A stretch of DNA of 57,124 nt. It comes from Rickettsia typhi. GTDB lineage: Bacteria > Pseudomonadota > Alphaproteobacteria > Rickettsiales > UBA1997. Numbering within the stretch: position 1 is the first letter of the stretch; every line of letters begins with the position of its first letter. The stretch is from assembly GCA_945865905.1 (NCBI GenBank), contig CAMBFC010000002.1:183505-240628 (forward strand). The letters are read 5' to 3'. Positions 8,545 through 17,900 of this stretch are shown here, in pieces. The position numbers and the translations under genes were made by a program. The notes beneath the pieces were generated by a model that searched no databases, had not been told where the DNA came from, and was given only the letters and a program-made list of their open reading frames with translations.

Positions 8545-9520
8545 CTATTAGTTTTTTCATTTGCTCAATTGAAAGATAATCAGGATTATTGCCGCTATGA
8601 TACTCAAAATTATCAACGACTAACTTACCTTTATTCATGATGGCATTTCTTAACTCGGCGCTATCTGGCATGATGATGTAGTATTTATCTAGCTCGATAG
8701 TGTTTCTGGCATCTTCACTAGAAATCATCATCTCGTGAATTTTTTCTCCAGGCCTTATGCCGATCTCTTTCGTTGCAATATTAGGAGCCATTGCCTTCGC
8801 TAGATCAGTCATTTTAATTGAAGGTATTTTTCTAACAAATAGTTCTCCGCCTTCCATAGTATCGATTGCCGTAAGAACCATTTCCACCGCTTGATCTAGC
8901 TTAAGCCAGAAGCGCGTCATCCGGTAATCGGTAATTGGCAATTCTTTAATATTTTGATCAATTAGTTTTTTAAAATATGGAATTACCGAACCTCTACTGC
9001 CAGCAACATTGCCGTATCTCACAACAGAGAATTTTGTATCACGAGAACCAACATAAAAGTTTCCTGCGATAAATAGTTTATCAGAACATAGCTTAGTTGC
9101 TCCGTATAAATTAATTGGCGAACAGGCTTTATCGGTGCTAAGCGCCACAATCTTTTTGACGCCCTTATCAATTGCTGCTTCAATAATATTTTGCGCGCCA
9201 ATTACATTGGTTTTAACTGCCTCAAAAGGATTATATTCGCAGGCAGGCACCTGTTTTAAAGCGGCTGCGTGTATAATAATATCAATACCATCAAAGGCTC
9301 TTAGCAACCTTTCTTTATCTCTTACATCACCAATAAAATAGCGCATCTTCTTATTGCCAGCAAATTCTGGCATATGCGACATTTCAAATTGCTTGAATTC
9401 ATCACGCGAAAAAACAACTATTCTTTCAACCTGCGGAAAATCACTAATAATTTTTTTTATGAACTGCTTGCCAAATGAACCAGTGCCACCAGTTATAAGG
9501 ATTGATTTTCCGTTAATCAT
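8531..9520 (-). CDS. pseB: UDP-N-acetylglucosamine 4,6-dehydratase (inverting)
   Basis: An extended SDR of 329 aa with GGTGSFGKQF at residues 11-20, STDKACSPINLYGATK carrying the PseB-type Asp-Lys and Tyr-xxx-Lys catalytic residues, and RPGEKIHEMMIS near residue 258. It removes water from UDP-GlcNAc and inverts C5, the committed step to pseudaminic acid. The SPxNxYGATK stretch separates it from RfbB, which lies just upstream and has YSASK. It overlaps rfbB by 8 bp, so the two dehydratases probably share a transcript although they feed different sugars. Confidence 0.92.
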   Translation of the reverse strand: MINGKSILITGGTGSFGKQFIKKIISDFPQVERIVVFSRDEFKQFEMSHMPEFAGNKKMRYFIGDVRDKERLLRAFDGIDIIIHAAALKQVPACEYNPFEAVKTNVIGAQNIIEAAIDKGVKKIVALSTDKACSPINLYGATKLCSDKLFIAGNFYVGSRDTKFSVVRYGNVAGSRGSVIPYFKKLIDQNIKELPITDYRMTRFWLKLDQAVEMVLTAIDTMEGGELFVRKIPSIKMTDLAKAMAPNIATKEIGIRPGEKIHEMMISSEDARNTIELDKYYIIMPDSAELRNAIMNKGKLVVDNFEYHSGNNPDYLSIEQMKKLIDEIT

Positions 9521-10523
9521 TTGAATTATATTTTGTTAAATAAAAACCTACTGTTTCTAAAAGTCTATCACTGAATTTTTTTGCAACTAAAAACCCGAGG
9601 TCTTTCGTTGCCTTGCTATTATCAATCGCATAACGATAATCATGTCCCCTTCTATCTTCAACAAATTTTATTTGCAATTTATAAGACGTCCCACTTGATT
9701 TTGACCTAATTTCATCCAAAATCTGACAAATCATATTCGCAATATCAATATTCCTAATTTCACACTCACCACCAAAACAATAACTCTCCCCAACCTCACC
9801 CTTAGCAAGAGCCATTGCAATACCCTTACAGTGATCCTCAACATAAATCCAATCACGAATATTTTTACCATTGCCATAAATTGGAATATCTTTGCCACCT
9901 AGAGCCGAGCGAATAATCGTTGGAATTAATTTTTCTTGATGCTGATTCGGTCCAAAATTATTAGAGCAATTGGTGATAATCGTTGGCAGTTTATAAGTTT
10001 CATTCCAAGCCCTAACCAAGTGATCAGAGGCCGCCTTAGAGGCTGAATATGGCGAATTTGGCTTATAAGGATTTTCTTCAGTAAAAGCAGGATCGCCCTC
10101 TTTTAAAGAGCCAAAAACCTCATCGGTTGAAACATGCAAAAAACGAAAATTTTGCTTTTTATCGCCACTTAATTCTTGATAATATTTTAGCGCCGATTGC
10201 AGCAAAGAGAAGGTTCCGTTAATATTTGTGGTAATAAAAACCTCCGCCGAATTTATAGAATTATCAACATGGCTTTCTGCAGCAAAATTTACGATCCAAT
10301 CAATTTCAAATTGCTCTAAAAGCTTAAAAACCAAGGCTTGATCACCAATATCACCCTTAACAAAGTTATAGTTTTTATGCCCCGCAACAGCTGCAACATT
10401 GGCCTCATTGGCCGCATAGGTCATTTTATCAAGATTAACAACTATATTGCCTTGACCCACCTGATCAACAACAAAGCTGCTACCGATAAAACCACAACCC
10501 CCTGTTACCAAAATTTTTTTCAT
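9513..10523 (-). CDS. rfbB: dTDP-glucose 4,6-dehydratase
   Basis: This 336-aa extended SDR shows TGGCGFIGSSF for NAD, the STDEVFG catalytic Asp-Glu pair, SPYSASKAASDH with the Tyr and Lys, and NCSNNFGPNQHQEKLIP. It makes dTDP-4-keto-6-deoxyglucose from the RfbA product. It is the first gene of the minus-strand run and is transcribed divergently from rfbA across an 82-bp gap. No rmlC or rmlD is present, so the keto sugar probably flows to the 3-amino-3,6-dideoxyhexose branch (genes at 11486 and 12613) rather than to rhamnose. Confidence 0.93.
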   Translation of the reverse strand: MKKILVTGGCGFIGSSFVVDQVGQGNIVVNLDKMTYAANEANVAAVAGHKNYNFVKGDIGDQALVFKLLEQFEIDWIVNFAAESHVDNSINSAEVFITTNINGTFSLLQSALKYYQELSGDKKQNFRFLHVSTDEVFGSLKEGDPAFTEENPYKPNSPYSASKAASDHLVRAWNETYKLPTIITNCSNNFGPNQHQEKLIPTIIRSALGGKDIPIYGNGKNIRDWIYVEDHCKGIAMALAKGEVGESYCFGGECEIRNIDIANMICQILDEIRSKSSGTSYKLQIKFVEDRRGHDYRYAIDNSKATKDLGFLVAKKFSDRLLETVGFYLTKYNSND

Positions 10524-10605
10524 AGAAGTTTTATTTGTAAACTATAAGTTTATCATTCTAAATCAAAGATCTTACGAATACTAAATCAATTTTAAATAGT
10601 TTTCA
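10524..10605. promoter_or_regulatory. Divergent promoter region between rfbB and rfbA
   Basis: This 82-bp A+T-rich gap separates two divergent starts and must hold both promoters. It contains a small inverted repeat, AAACT-ATA-AGTTT (10537-10549), which could be an operator. I cannot place -35 and -10 boxes with confidence. Confidence 0.4.
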
Positions 10606-11499
10606 ATGAAAGGAATCATCTTAGCTGGCGGATCTGGTAGTCGATTAGCTCCACTTACCTATGTTATTAGCAAACAACTGCTGCCAGTTTATGATAAGCC
10701 GATGATTTGCTATCCACTAGCCACGCTGATGAATCTTGGATTAAAAGAAATTCTTATCATCTCAACAGTTCATGATACACCAAATATCGAAAAATTTCTT
10801 GGAGATGGCTCTTTATACGGAATCAAACTTTCTTACGCAGTTCAAGAAAATCCCAACGGAATCGCCGAAGCGTTTTTGGTGGGAGAAAAATTTATCGGCC
10901 AAGATAGTGTTTGCCTGATTCTAGGTGATAATATTTTTTATGGATCAGAAATAAGTACAGATGTAATTGGTAAAAATATCGAAGAAGTTGGTCAGAAATT
11001 CGGCGCTTATATTTTTTCTTACCATGTGGCAGACCCTGAAAGATATGGCGTTATCACCTTCGATAAAAATGAAGAACATATTATTGATTTAGAAGAAAAA
11101 CCAAAAAATCCTCAATCAAATTGGGCAGTTACAGGGCTTTATTTTTACGATAACAATGTTGTGAAAATCACAAAATCATTAAAACCATCTGCGCGCGGAG
11201 AACTGGAAATTACCGATGTCAACAAAGCTTACTTATCACAAAATAAACTTGGTGTTATAAAATTAAAGCGCGGCTTTGCTTGGCTTGACGCTGGAACGCC
11301 AGACTCACTACTTGATTCATCACAATTTATTCAAACTATCGAGAAACGCCAAGGCTTAAAAATCGCATGCCTAGAAGAAATCTCTTATCGCAAAAATTTT
11401 ATTTCCAGCACTAACTTTAAAAAACTTGTAGAAAATTATAAAGCTGGCACGCCTTATCGCAACTATCTAGAAACCATTATTAAACATGATAGAATTTGA
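10606..11499 (+). CDS. rfbA: Glucose-1-phosphate thymidylyltransferase
   Basis: The 297-aa protein begins with the nucleotidyltransferase signature [16 protein letters not shown] and continues with [22 protein letters not shown] (metal Asp) and the late [14 protein letters not shown]. Length and motifs are those of RmlA/RfbA. It makes dTDP-glucose from dTTP and glucose-1-phosphate, feeding RfbB. The downstream aminotransferase gene starts 14 bp before its stop, so the two are coupled. Confidence 0.94.
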   Translation: MKGIILAGGSGSRLAPLTYVISKQLLPVYDKPMICYPLATLMNLGLKEILIISTVHDTPNIEKFLGDGSLYGIKLSYAVQENPNGIAEAFLVGEKFIGQDSVCLILGDNIFYGSEISTDVIGKNIEEVGQKFGAYIFSYHVADPERYGVITFDKNEEHIIDLEEKPKNPQSNWAVTGLYFYDNNVVKITKSLKPSARGELEITDVNKAYLSQNKLGVIKLKRGFAWLDAGTPDSLLDSSQFIQTIEKRQGLKIACLEEISYRKNFISSTNFKKLVENYKAGTPYRNYLETIIKHDRI

Positions 11500-12568
11500 G
11501 AATTTAGCAAAATTAAATCAGTCTTTTTTTGATGATTATAAAAAATCCTTCGCAACAACCCTCGATTCTGGCTGGTTTATTCTTGGAGAAAATGTTAAAA
11601 AATTTGAGCAAGATTTTGCTAATTATTGCAATAGCAAATACTGCGCTGGAGTAGCTTCTGGCCTAGATGCATTAATTTTATCGTTAAGGGCTTTTGAATT
11701 TGAAAAAGATGATGAGGTTATAGTTCCTTCTAACACTTATATCGCAACTATTTTAGCTATTTTACAAAATAATTTAAAACCAGTTTTGGTTGAGCCAAAT
11801 ATTCAAACTTACAATATTGATCCTGCAAAAATTGAAGAAAAAATTACGCCCAAAACAAGAGCCATCATGGTCGTACATCTTTATGGACAGGTTTGCGAGA
11901 TGGATCCAATTCTCAAAATTTGCAAAAAATATAACCTAAAACTAATTGAAGACTGTGCTCAGGCGCATGGCGCAACCTATAAAGGCCAAAAGGCCGGAAG
12001 CTTTGGAGATTTTGGTGCCTTCAGTTTTTATCCTACAAAAAATCTTGGCTGCTTGGGCGATGGCGGCGGCATAACAAGCGATTCTGTAGAATTAATAGAA
12101 AAAATAAAATGCCTCAGAAATTATGGCTCTAATACCAAATATTATAATGAAATAATCGGCTTTAACTCAAGATTGGATGAGGTTCAAGCTGGCTTTCTCG
12201 CAATTAAATTGGCAAAACTTGATGAAATAAATCAACATAAAAATAAGTTGGCAACAATTTATCATCAAAATTTAAAGAGTGATTTCATTAGGCCCATCAT
12301 AGATCCATCTTATTATCACATTTATCATATCTTTAATATTCGTCATGAAAAACGTGATAAATTAAAAGAATTTTTGCTAAAAAATGAAATAAAAACTGAA
12401 ATTCATTATCCGGTAGCGCCCCACAAACAAAAGGCTTTACAGGGTATAATTAACGGTGATTATAAAATTTCTCAAGAAATTCACAATACAACACTAAGCT
12501 TACCAATATCTTATTCTCATAACGAAAAGGATATTGAAAAAGTTGTAGAAGTTTTGAACAAATTTTAA
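11486..12568 (+). CDS. dTDP-3-keto-6-deoxyhexose aminotransferase (FdtB/QdtB type)
   Basis: A DegT-family enzyme of 360 aa with the PLP lysine K185 in [14 protein letters not shown] and Asp in [10 protein letters not shown]. The [13 protein letters not shown] form is typical of the FdtB/QdtB/DesV group that aminates C3 of dTDP-3-keto-6-deoxyhexoses. That fits the neighbouring RfbA and RfbB and the FdtA-like isomerase at 12613-12981. The product would be dTDP-Fuc3N or dTDP-Qui3N depending on the isomerase. No separate N-acetyltransferase for this branch is visible in the window. Confidence 0.85.
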   Translation: MIEFENLAKLNQSFFDDYKKSFATTLDSGWFILGENVKKFEQDFANYCNSKYCAGVASGLDALILSLRAFEFEKDDEVIVPSNTYIATILAILQNNLKPVLVEPNIQTYNIDPAKIEEKITPKTRAIMVVHLYGQVCEMDPILKICKKYNLKLIEDCAQAHGATYKGQKAGSFGDFGAFSFYPTKNLGCLGDGGGITSDSVELIEKIKCLRNYGSNTKYYNEIIGFNSRLDEVQAGFLAIKLAKLDEINQHKNKLATIYHQNLKSDFIRPIIDPSYYHIYHIFNIRHEKRDKLKEFLLKNEIKTEIHYPVAPHKQKALQGIINGDYKISQEIHNTTLSLPISYSHNEKDIEKVVEVLNKF

Positions 12569-12612
12569 GGAATCATTTCTCCTGGAGTGATAATTTTACA
12601 TCCAAAATTAAA

Positions 12613-12981
12613 CTATTTTTGATAAGGCTCATCAATATAATCATCAACATCATAATTCTCCGAAGCTAACACCTGCAAGACGCAACCATCTTTAAAATCC
12701 TTCATCTGATGCCAATCCCTTGATTCTAAAATTAAACATTTAGTGGGACTATCTAACAAAAATTCTTCTTCCTTTTCACCATTATTGTTATATAAAACAC
12801 AGCTTCCAGTAAGACAAATCATGGCCTGAACGGCTTTTTTATGACGATGCCCTCCCCTAACTCCCTTAGGATTAATAATTGAATAAACCCTTTTTATTTT
12901 GAAAGGAAGCGCCAAATCATCAATAGCAACAAGAGCTCCTCTCTCATCACTATATTTTTTTAAGTTAATTATGTGCGCCAT
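12613..12981 (-). CDS. dTDP-6-deoxyhexose 3,4-ketoisomerase (FdtA/QdtA family)
   Basis: This single cupin-like domain of 122 aa opens with a DERGALVAID strand and carries the RGGHRHKKA motif with the histidines expected at the active site, then LLLD/ILESRDWHQM-type strands. This is the WxcM-like/FdtA family, which converts dTDP-4-keto-6-deoxyglucose to a 3-keto isomer before transamination. It faces the aminotransferase at 11486-12568 in convergent orientation, an unusual split for an fdtA-fdtB pair. FdtA and QdtA give different stereochemistry and cannot be separated by eye. It overlaps the next minus-strand gene by 17 bp. Confidence 0.85.
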   Translation of the reverse strand: MAHIINLKKYSDERGALVAIDDLALPFKIKRVYSIINPKGVRGGHRHKKAVQAMICLTGSCVLYNNNGEKEEEFLLDSPTKCLILESRDWHQMKDFKDGCVLQVLASENYDVDDYIDEPYQK

Positions 12982-13960
12982 TTCTTAATTTAATATTTTT
13001 TTTAGTTGGCAATAAATATAATTTTATCTTTTTTAGCCAACCATAATCTTGATTTTTTATTTCACTCAAAAAATCGCTATTATCGCCAATTGCAATAACC
13101 GCAGATTCAATGCTTCGCAAGTATGGATCATAAATATTACACGACACATCATCACATATCTTATAATCTTTTGGCGCCAATTGCACGGAACTTTTATTTA
13201 ATAATTTAAAGCCATGAAAATGATAAAAAACTAATGCGAATTCTATATTATTTATTTTTTCAACACCAAATATTTTATTATTTTTATTATAAATCTTATA
13301 TTGAGATATATTCCACGGCGCCACTCCGCCACCAAGATTTTCTAATTCATGCACAGAATCAAAACGCGTCGTCCAATCATCTAAATATTTTTGATCACCA
13401 AATTTTCCATCTTCAGATCTATTGTAACACCATTCAATACAGCGATCGCGCCACCAATTTAAAACCTCCAAGCCCGCTGCATTATTTTTAAAACACATGA
13501 ATTGAACGCAATATTTTCCCGAAACCGCACTTTGCTCATGATCTTTGGAATAGCGATGATCAATAATTAAAACTGATTTATCACCCATCTCATCAAGCAA
13601 AACTTTTGGATCGGAAAAGAAAAAAATATCAGAATCAATGTAAGTGCAGCTCGCAACTGAAAAATTATTTAATACATAAAGAACCGCTGAGGCTGTAGAT
13701 GTCCAACAATATTCCCCTTTGCTGCGAGAAGATTTTATTGCCAAAAGCCTCTCATCCTCAAATTCTTTTAAAGAAACGATTATCACATTTTTAAGAGAAG
13801 CTTTTTTTAAAAAATCTTCACATTTTTTGTCAAAAGCAAAAATATAAAGATGAAAATCTTGACAATTTTTTATAAGCGAAGAATGCAGCGCGAGGCCAAA
13901 ATGCAGATAGTTTGAATCGAATAAGGTGCAAAAATTTATTTTTTTATATCCAGAATTCAT
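12965..13960 (-). CDS. Nucleotide-diphospho-sugar glycosyltransferase (GT-A, DSD motif)
   Basis: A GT-A glycosyltransferase of 331 aa without signal peptide. The metal-binding motif is in CTYIDSDIFFF near residue 115. A tryptophan-rich acceptor segment follows (NWWRDRCIEWC, DQKYLDDW), and a late FYHFHGFKLL carries the His usually found in GT8-like enzymes. It presumably adds a sugar to the lipid-linked or LPS glycan at the cytoplasmic face. Donor and acceptor are unknown. It overlaps both neighbours by a few bases (4 bp with the upstream glycosyltransferase). Confidence 0.8.
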   Translation of the reverse strand: MNSGYKKINFCTLFDSNYLHFGLALHSSLIKNCQDFHLYIFAFDKKCEDFLKKASLKNVIIVSLKEFEDERLLAIKSSRSKGEYCWTSTASAVLYVLNNFSVASCTYIDSDIFFFSDPKVLLDEMGDKSVLIIDHRYSKDHEQSAVSGKYCVQFMCFKNNAAGLEVLNWWRDRCIEWCYNRSEDGKFGDQKYLDDWTTRFDSVHELENLGGGVAPWNISQYKIYNKNNKIFGVEKINNIEFALVFYHFHGFKLLNKSSVQLAPKDYKICDDVSCNIYDPYLRSIESAVIAIGDNSDFLSEIKNQDYGWLKKIKLYLLPTKKNIKLRNGAHN

Positions 13961-14886
13961 TTGTTAAGTCTTGCTAATTTTTTTATTTTCCTTTTCTCCA
14001 AAACTCTTTTTATTCTGCCAAAAAAACCACGCTTTGGTTTAAAAAATAGCTTTATAGCTGATCTAGCTGACTTACTCTGCTCTAGGGATACAGTCTTAAT
14101 ATTTATTTTATTCTGATAAATTTTTTGTTCATCATTTTCATTTTTACCACAATGTGTTCCGCTATCATCAAAACCAATATTCTGCACCAAGCTCTTACCC
14201 GGATAAAGCGTTAATTTATTAGCTAAAAATGCAGAGGCGTGCCATCTAATGGCCCAAGAATTATTCTTACCATCAATTTGATCTTTCAGCATTTGTGTAT
14301 AGCCGTAACAGCCATCAAAATCAAATTCTGTCTCTAATTTTCTTTCTTGCAATTGCCGCAACAATTGCAAGCCATTGGCATTGAACAAATCCCAGCCACG
14401 CTTCCAAGTGGCCCAGCCCCAACAATCGGCGCCCCTTAAAAAGAAGGTTTCTGGCAATTCTGTTTTTAGCGGATAAATATATCCATGAATTGAAATAACT
14501 TTTTCATTATTTTCATAAAATGCCAAACCATCATTCATGAATTCAAGAAAATGCGGCGATGTCACCAAATCATCTTCAATAACAATAATTTTTTCATATT
14601 GATTAACAATCTTAGAAACGCCCGATATTATTGAGTTTGCAAGCCCTTTATTAACATCGCTTTTTTCTATCACAACACTTTTGAAGCCCGAGATATTATC
14701 GATAATTTCGTGAACTTTTTTGACTTTCTCAGCCACAACTTCATTTTTTGGACCATCACAAAAAATAAAAAGATCACTTTCTTGTGCTAAATTATTTTTC
14801 TGTAAAGCTTGCAGAGTAAGCAGAGCGTGATCTGGGCGATTATAAACAAATAACGCTATCGGAGCTAAATTATTATTTACTGTCAT
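13957..14886 (-). CDS. Glycosyltransferase, GT2/GNT-I-like
   Basis: The 309-aa protein opens with PIALFVYNRPDHALLTLQAL and has the metal site IVIEDDLVTSPHFLEF near residue 100, then GADCWGWATWKRGW, the pattern of the large 'glycosyltransferase family 2 / GNT-I-like' group found in surface-glycan loci. The C-terminus is highly basic (KRGFFGRIKRVLEKRKIKK), suggesting peripheral membrane attachment. It shares one base with the mscS start (14886) and overlaps the next glycosyltransferase by 4 bp. Donor sugar unknown. Confidence 0.82.
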   Translation of the reverse strand: MTVNNNLAPIALFVYNRPDHALLTLQALQKNNLAQESDLFIFCDGPKNEVVAEKVKKVHEIIDNISGFKSVVIEKSDVNKGLANSIISGVSKIVNQYEKIIVIEDDLVTSPHFLEFMNDGLAFYENNEKVISIHGYIYPLKTELPETFFLRGADCWGWATWKRGWDLFNANGLQLLRQLQERKLETEFDFDGCYGYTQMLKDQIDGKNNSWAIRWHASAFLANKLTLYPGKSLVQNIGFDDSGTHCGKNENDEQKIYQNKINIKTVSLEQSKSARSAIKLFFKPKRGFFGRIKRVLEKRKIKKLARLNK

Positions 14887-16169
14887 TAAAACTCCAACGA
14901 GGTTTTATCACTAACCACAACCTCTCTACGCGGCATCGGAATATGAATATTATTCTCCTTCAGCCTCTTCCACAACTCAATATAAGCCTCGCTTTTAACG
15001 GGCTGGCGGCCCTTCGTAATATCACTAATCCAAAAATAAAGCACACATTTAATATCATATTCACCAAATTTTGTGATATAGCATTCGATTTCAGGATAGC
15101 TCAAGCAACGCGAATTAGCTTTTGCAACCTCATGCCCAATCTCGATCACCTTATCTAGATCACTGCCATGAGCAACAACAAATTCAATTTCGATGCGCGC
15201 GCGATTATTAGAATATGTCCAATTTGTAACTTTATTTATAATTAAATCTTCATTCGGCACCATAACTTCTTTGCCATCAAAGCACTCAATCACTGTATAG
15301 CGACCACCAAAATGTTTTACCACGCCAAAAATTCCACCATTGTCAATTTCTACCCAATCACCAACTTCAATTGATTTTTCAAACAATAAAATAATGCCAC
15401 TCAAAAAATTTGAAGCAATTTTTTGCAAACCAAACCCAATACCAACACCGATCGCACCACCTAGAACCGTAAAGGTTGTTGTATCAAAGCCGAGTGTTTT
15501 TAAAATGATCACCGCAACGATCGCATAAACAAAAATATCAATAAATTTGCTGATGATTCCTTTGGTATTTGGCTTAATGCTTTTGCTGCTCTCGATAAAA
15601 GATTTACTTTTTCTAGTAATCATGCTCGATAACCAAAATACTAGCAATAAAACTATGAAAGATTTTAAAATAAGATAAACAGAAATCCGCACCGATCCTA
15701 GCTTAAGAGCATATTGATCAAGAAAATCTGCGGAAGAATCGAGTAGACCAAAAATATCTAAAACCATTGCCGGCATTAAAAAAATTCCCACAATATTGGC
15801 AATGAGAGTGCTATTTGACGAGATCCGCAAGAAACGCAGAAACGAAAATAACAGAATCAGCTTTAGTGTTGTGACAAATAAAACCGCTTCTTTAAAAAAT
15901 TGTTCATAAATTGAAAGACCTAAAGCAAGAAAAATTGCCGTAATTAGCGGATAAGCTAAAGGCACTAAATATCTGGTTACAGCGCGGTTTATCTCAACAT
16001 TTTTGCGCAAAGATGAAGCGATAATTTTTGGCAAAAATAATACCTTGATTAATCGATAGCAAAGATAAGAAGTGATAAAACATATGATCAGCCCCAACGA
16101 TTGCCAATAAAGGCTTGAGCTCAGAACTGTTTTTTCAACTGCGGTGAAAATTTTATCGTAATCAAACAT
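14886..16169 (-). CDS. MscS-family small-conductance mechanosensitive channel
   Basis: A 427-aa membrane protein with about five hydrophobic segments before the pore. The pore helix and start of the beta domain read GGAIGVGIGFGLQKIASNFLSGI then FEKSIEVGDWVEI, which is diagnostic for MscS. The C-terminal alpha/beta cage domain ends at PMPRREVV. It releases solutes from the cytoplasm on osmotic downshock. It is longer than E. coli MscS (about 286 aa) because of extra N-terminal transmembrane helices. It leads into the two glycosyltransferase genes with one-base overlap, so it may be co-transcribed with them. Confidence 0.9.
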   Translation of the reverse strand: MFDYDKIFTAVEKTVLSSSLYWQSLGLIICFITSYLCYRLIKVLFLPKIIASSLRKNVEINRAVTRYLVPLAYPLITAIFLALGLSIYEQFFKEAVLFVTTLKLILLFSFLRFLRISSNSTLIANIVGIFLMPAMVLDIFGLLDSSADFLDQYALKLGSVRISVYLILKSFIVLLLVFWLSSMITRKSKSFIESSKSIKPNTKGIISKFIDIFVYAIVAVIILKTLGFDTTTFTVLGGAIGVGIGFGLQKIASNFLSGIILLFEKSIEVGDWVEIDNGGIFGVVKHFGGRYTVIECFDGKEVMVPNEDLIINKVTNWTYSNNRARIEIEFVVAHGSDLDKVIEIGHEVAKANSRCLSYPEIECYITKFGEYDIKCVLYFWISDITKGRQPVKSEAYIELWKRLKENNIHIPMPRREVVVSDKTSLEF

Positions 16170-16422
16170 TGTGATTTTGAAAAGTGAGTTGATCCTGCCT
16201 TGAAAATAACACCTCTTTTCAATAATTACGAGAATAATTTACAACTATTTAAAAAAACTAAAATTTGTAGCTACACCAAAGCAAATCCTCCGGTTCTCTC
16301 GATAGGATTTTATGATGCACATATTCAAATTTTTAGAACTGACTTAACGGAAAGTGTAAATAGTAGCGGGAGAAGAAAAATTGTGGTGAAATTTTTCGTT
16401 ATATTTTTAAAAATCTAAGCAA
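16170..16422. other. Intergenic gap between rplI and mscS
   Basis: This 253-bp A+T-rich gap lies downstream of rplI and upstream of mscS, both on the minus strand. A perfect 8-bp stem GAAAAATT/AATTTTTC with a 7-nt loop (16375-16397) could weakly end the ribosomal operon. A 72-codon open frame on the plus strand has no recognisable features and I do not accept it as a gene. Confidence 0.5.
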
Positions 16423-17037
16423 TTATTCTGCTTTTTTCTTCTTAGCTTTTTTAGCTGGTTTTTCTTCCGCTTTTTCAACAGCAGCTTCGGTAGAATCAAC
16501 TTCTATAGCATCTTCTTTTTTAGATTTTTTTTCTTCAACTGGCTCAGATTCAGATTTTGCAGCCTTTAACAAAGCTTCAATTTCTGATTCGCTGCGAGTA
16601 ACAATAACACGAACTTCAAGATCAACATCAGAATGCAAATCTAATTTAACTGCATAAACACCGATTTCTTTGATTGGTTTTCTTAAAAAAACTACGGCAC
16701 GAGAAACTGCTTTGCTGCCAACAACATCATTAACTTTTGCTGCGATTGTTGTTGAGCTAACAGATCCATATAGTCTGCCATCATCTGATGCACTTTCAAT
16801 TATAACAATATCTTTACCTTCAAGTTTATCTTTAACTTTTTTTGCAACAGCAAAGTTATCATCATTAACTTGTTCAAATTCTACTCTTTTAGCTTCAAAA
16901 AGCTTTTGGCTGTTTGGCGTGAAGCAGATTGCTTTTTTGCTTGGAATCAAGAAGTTTTTGGCATAGCCACTTTTAACTTCAACAGTTTGGCCAATTTGAC
17001 CAAGGTTAGAAACGCGTGCTGTAAGGATAACTTTCAT
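16423..17037 (-). CDS. rplI: Large-subunit ribosomal protein bL9
   Basis: The N-terminal domain (MKVILTARVSNLGQIGQTVEVKSGYAKNFLIP) is a textbook bL9 start, followed by the long connecting helix and a C-terminal RNA-binding domain. At 204 aa it is longer than the usual 150 or so because of an acidic then Lys/Ala-rich tail from about residue 165 (EPVEEKKSKKED...KKAKKKKAE). Such tails are seen in alphaproteobacterial bL9. It is the third gene of rpsF-rpsR-rplI, 7 bp after rpsR. Confidence 0.95.
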   Translation of the reverse strand: MKVILTARVSNLGQIGQTVEVKSGYAKNFLIPSKKAICFTPNSQKLFEAKRVEFEQVNDDNFAVAKKVKDKLEGKDIVIIESASDDGRLYGSVSSTTIAAKVNDVVGSKAVSRAVVFLRKPIKEIGVYAVKLDLHSDVDLEVRVIVTRSESEIEALLKAAKSESEPVEEKKSKKEDAIEVDSTEAAVEKAEEKPAKKAKKKKAE

Positions 17038-17044
17038 GTCAGTA

Positions 17045-17377
17045 TTAGTTTGAAATTACTTCTTTGGCTATTGGAGAAATCAAGGCAAGATGACGAGCCA
17101 TTTTGATTGCATCAGTTAGAGCGCGTTGCTTTTTCATTGAAACATTGGTAACGCGGCTTGGAATGATTTTGCCTCTTTCAGAAAGAAATTTGTTAAGCAA
17201 CTTTAAGTTTTTATAGTTGATTTCAGTGATGTCGAAGTTTTTTAAAGGACATACTTTTTTTCTTCTAACAAAAACACCTTGGTTAACCAAAGAGATTCTA
17301 AGGAAGCCTTCTTCTGTAACGCCACCAGTAGGTTGAGCGTTTTTATTATTTTTGTTGAATTTTTTTATCGGAGCCAT
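17045..17377 (-). CDS. rpsR: Small-subunit ribosomal protein bS18
   Basis: The core VRRKKVCPLKNFDITEINYKN and LLNKFLSERGKIIPSRVTNVSMKKQR identify bS18, which binds with bS6 on the 30S platform. At 110 aa it is longer than the usual 75-85 aa, with about 30 extra N-terminal residues rich in Asn, Lys and Gly before the core and a slightly long C-terminus. The only in-frame ATG that keeps tight spacing (8 bp after rpsF) is the one used here. Confidence 0.95.
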   Translation of the reverse strand: MAPIKKFNKNNKNAQPTGGVTEEGFLRISLVNQGVFVRRKKVCPLKNFDITEINYKNLKLLNKFLSERGKIIPSRVTNVSMKKQRALTDAIKMARHLALISPIAKEVISN

Positions 17378-17385
17378 ATATCTAG

Positions 17386-17796
17386 TTAAATTACGTCAAA
17401 TTGAGTTTGGTCAAGAACTAAATCATATTTAGTTGAATCTTTTTTCACCATTTTGCCAACTTTATAATCTTTGGCATTAGCGCAATAGAATAATTGTGAT
17501 TCTTCAACAGGTCCGCCAGCGCGAAGCGTAACGCTTCTGATGATATCTTCATTGAAGCCCATAACGCGGTTTAATTCTGCTACTGCAGCAAAATCAGAAT
17601 CAATGTTTAATAGCACATAATGCCCGCGGCTATTTTTTTTGATTTTATAAGTCAAATTGCGCAAACCCCAATATTCTTTAGACAGGATTTTGCCTTTACC
17701 ATCGGTAATAATTTTTGACAATTTATCTGACAAGCCGTCTACATCTTCAGCGGTTAAATCTTGTCTAGTAATAAACACAGTCTCGTAAAGAGCCAT
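17386..17796 (-). CDS. rpsF: Small-subunit ribosomal protein bS6
   Basis: The 136-aa protein starts MALYETVFITRQDLTAEDVDGL and contains the conserved WGLRNLTYKIKKNSRGHYVLLNI core of bS6. It heads the rpsF-rpsR-rplI operon and forms a heterodimer with bS18 on the 30S platform. A short hairpin lies in its leader (about 17821-17841). The classical S6:S18 autoregulatory RNA motif was not recognisable by eye. Confidence 0.95.
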   Translation of the reverse strand: MALYETVFITRQDLTAEDVDGLSDKLSKIITDGKGKILSKEYWGLRNLTYKIKKNSRGHYVLLNIDSDFAAVAELNRVMGFNEDIIRSVTLRAGGPVEESQLFYCANAKDYKVGKMVKKDSTKYDLVLDQTQFDVI

Positions 17797-17854
17797 AAGT
17801 AAAATAATGTGAAGTTAACAACTGGCTATGAACCAGCCAATTTAAGGGGCGAGA

Positions 17855-17882
17855 ATTTTAGCAAGTGGGTTTTTATTTGCAA
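17855..17882 (-). promoter_or_regulatory. Candidate sigma70-type promoter of rpsF-rpsR-rplI
   Basis: Read on the minus strand, a -35 box TTGCAA (17877-17882) and a -10 box TAAAAT (17855-17860) are separated by 16 bp. Transcription would start near 17848 and leave a leader of about 50 nt with a 5-bp hairpin (TGGCT...AGCCA) before the rpsF ATG at 17796. Inferred from consensus only. Confidence 0.5.
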
Positions 17883-17900
17883 GAGGATTTTGCGAATATA

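Noticed and set aside
16200..16418. 72-codon open frame on the plus strand between rplI and mscS
   Set aside because: No ribosome-binding site, no family-like segment, odd composition, and it lies in the expected terminator/promoter gap of two minus-strand genes.
17797..17854. S6:S18 autoregulatory leader RNA upstream of rpsF
   Set aside because: Only a short hairpin is present; the characteristic bulged motif could not be recognised by eye.
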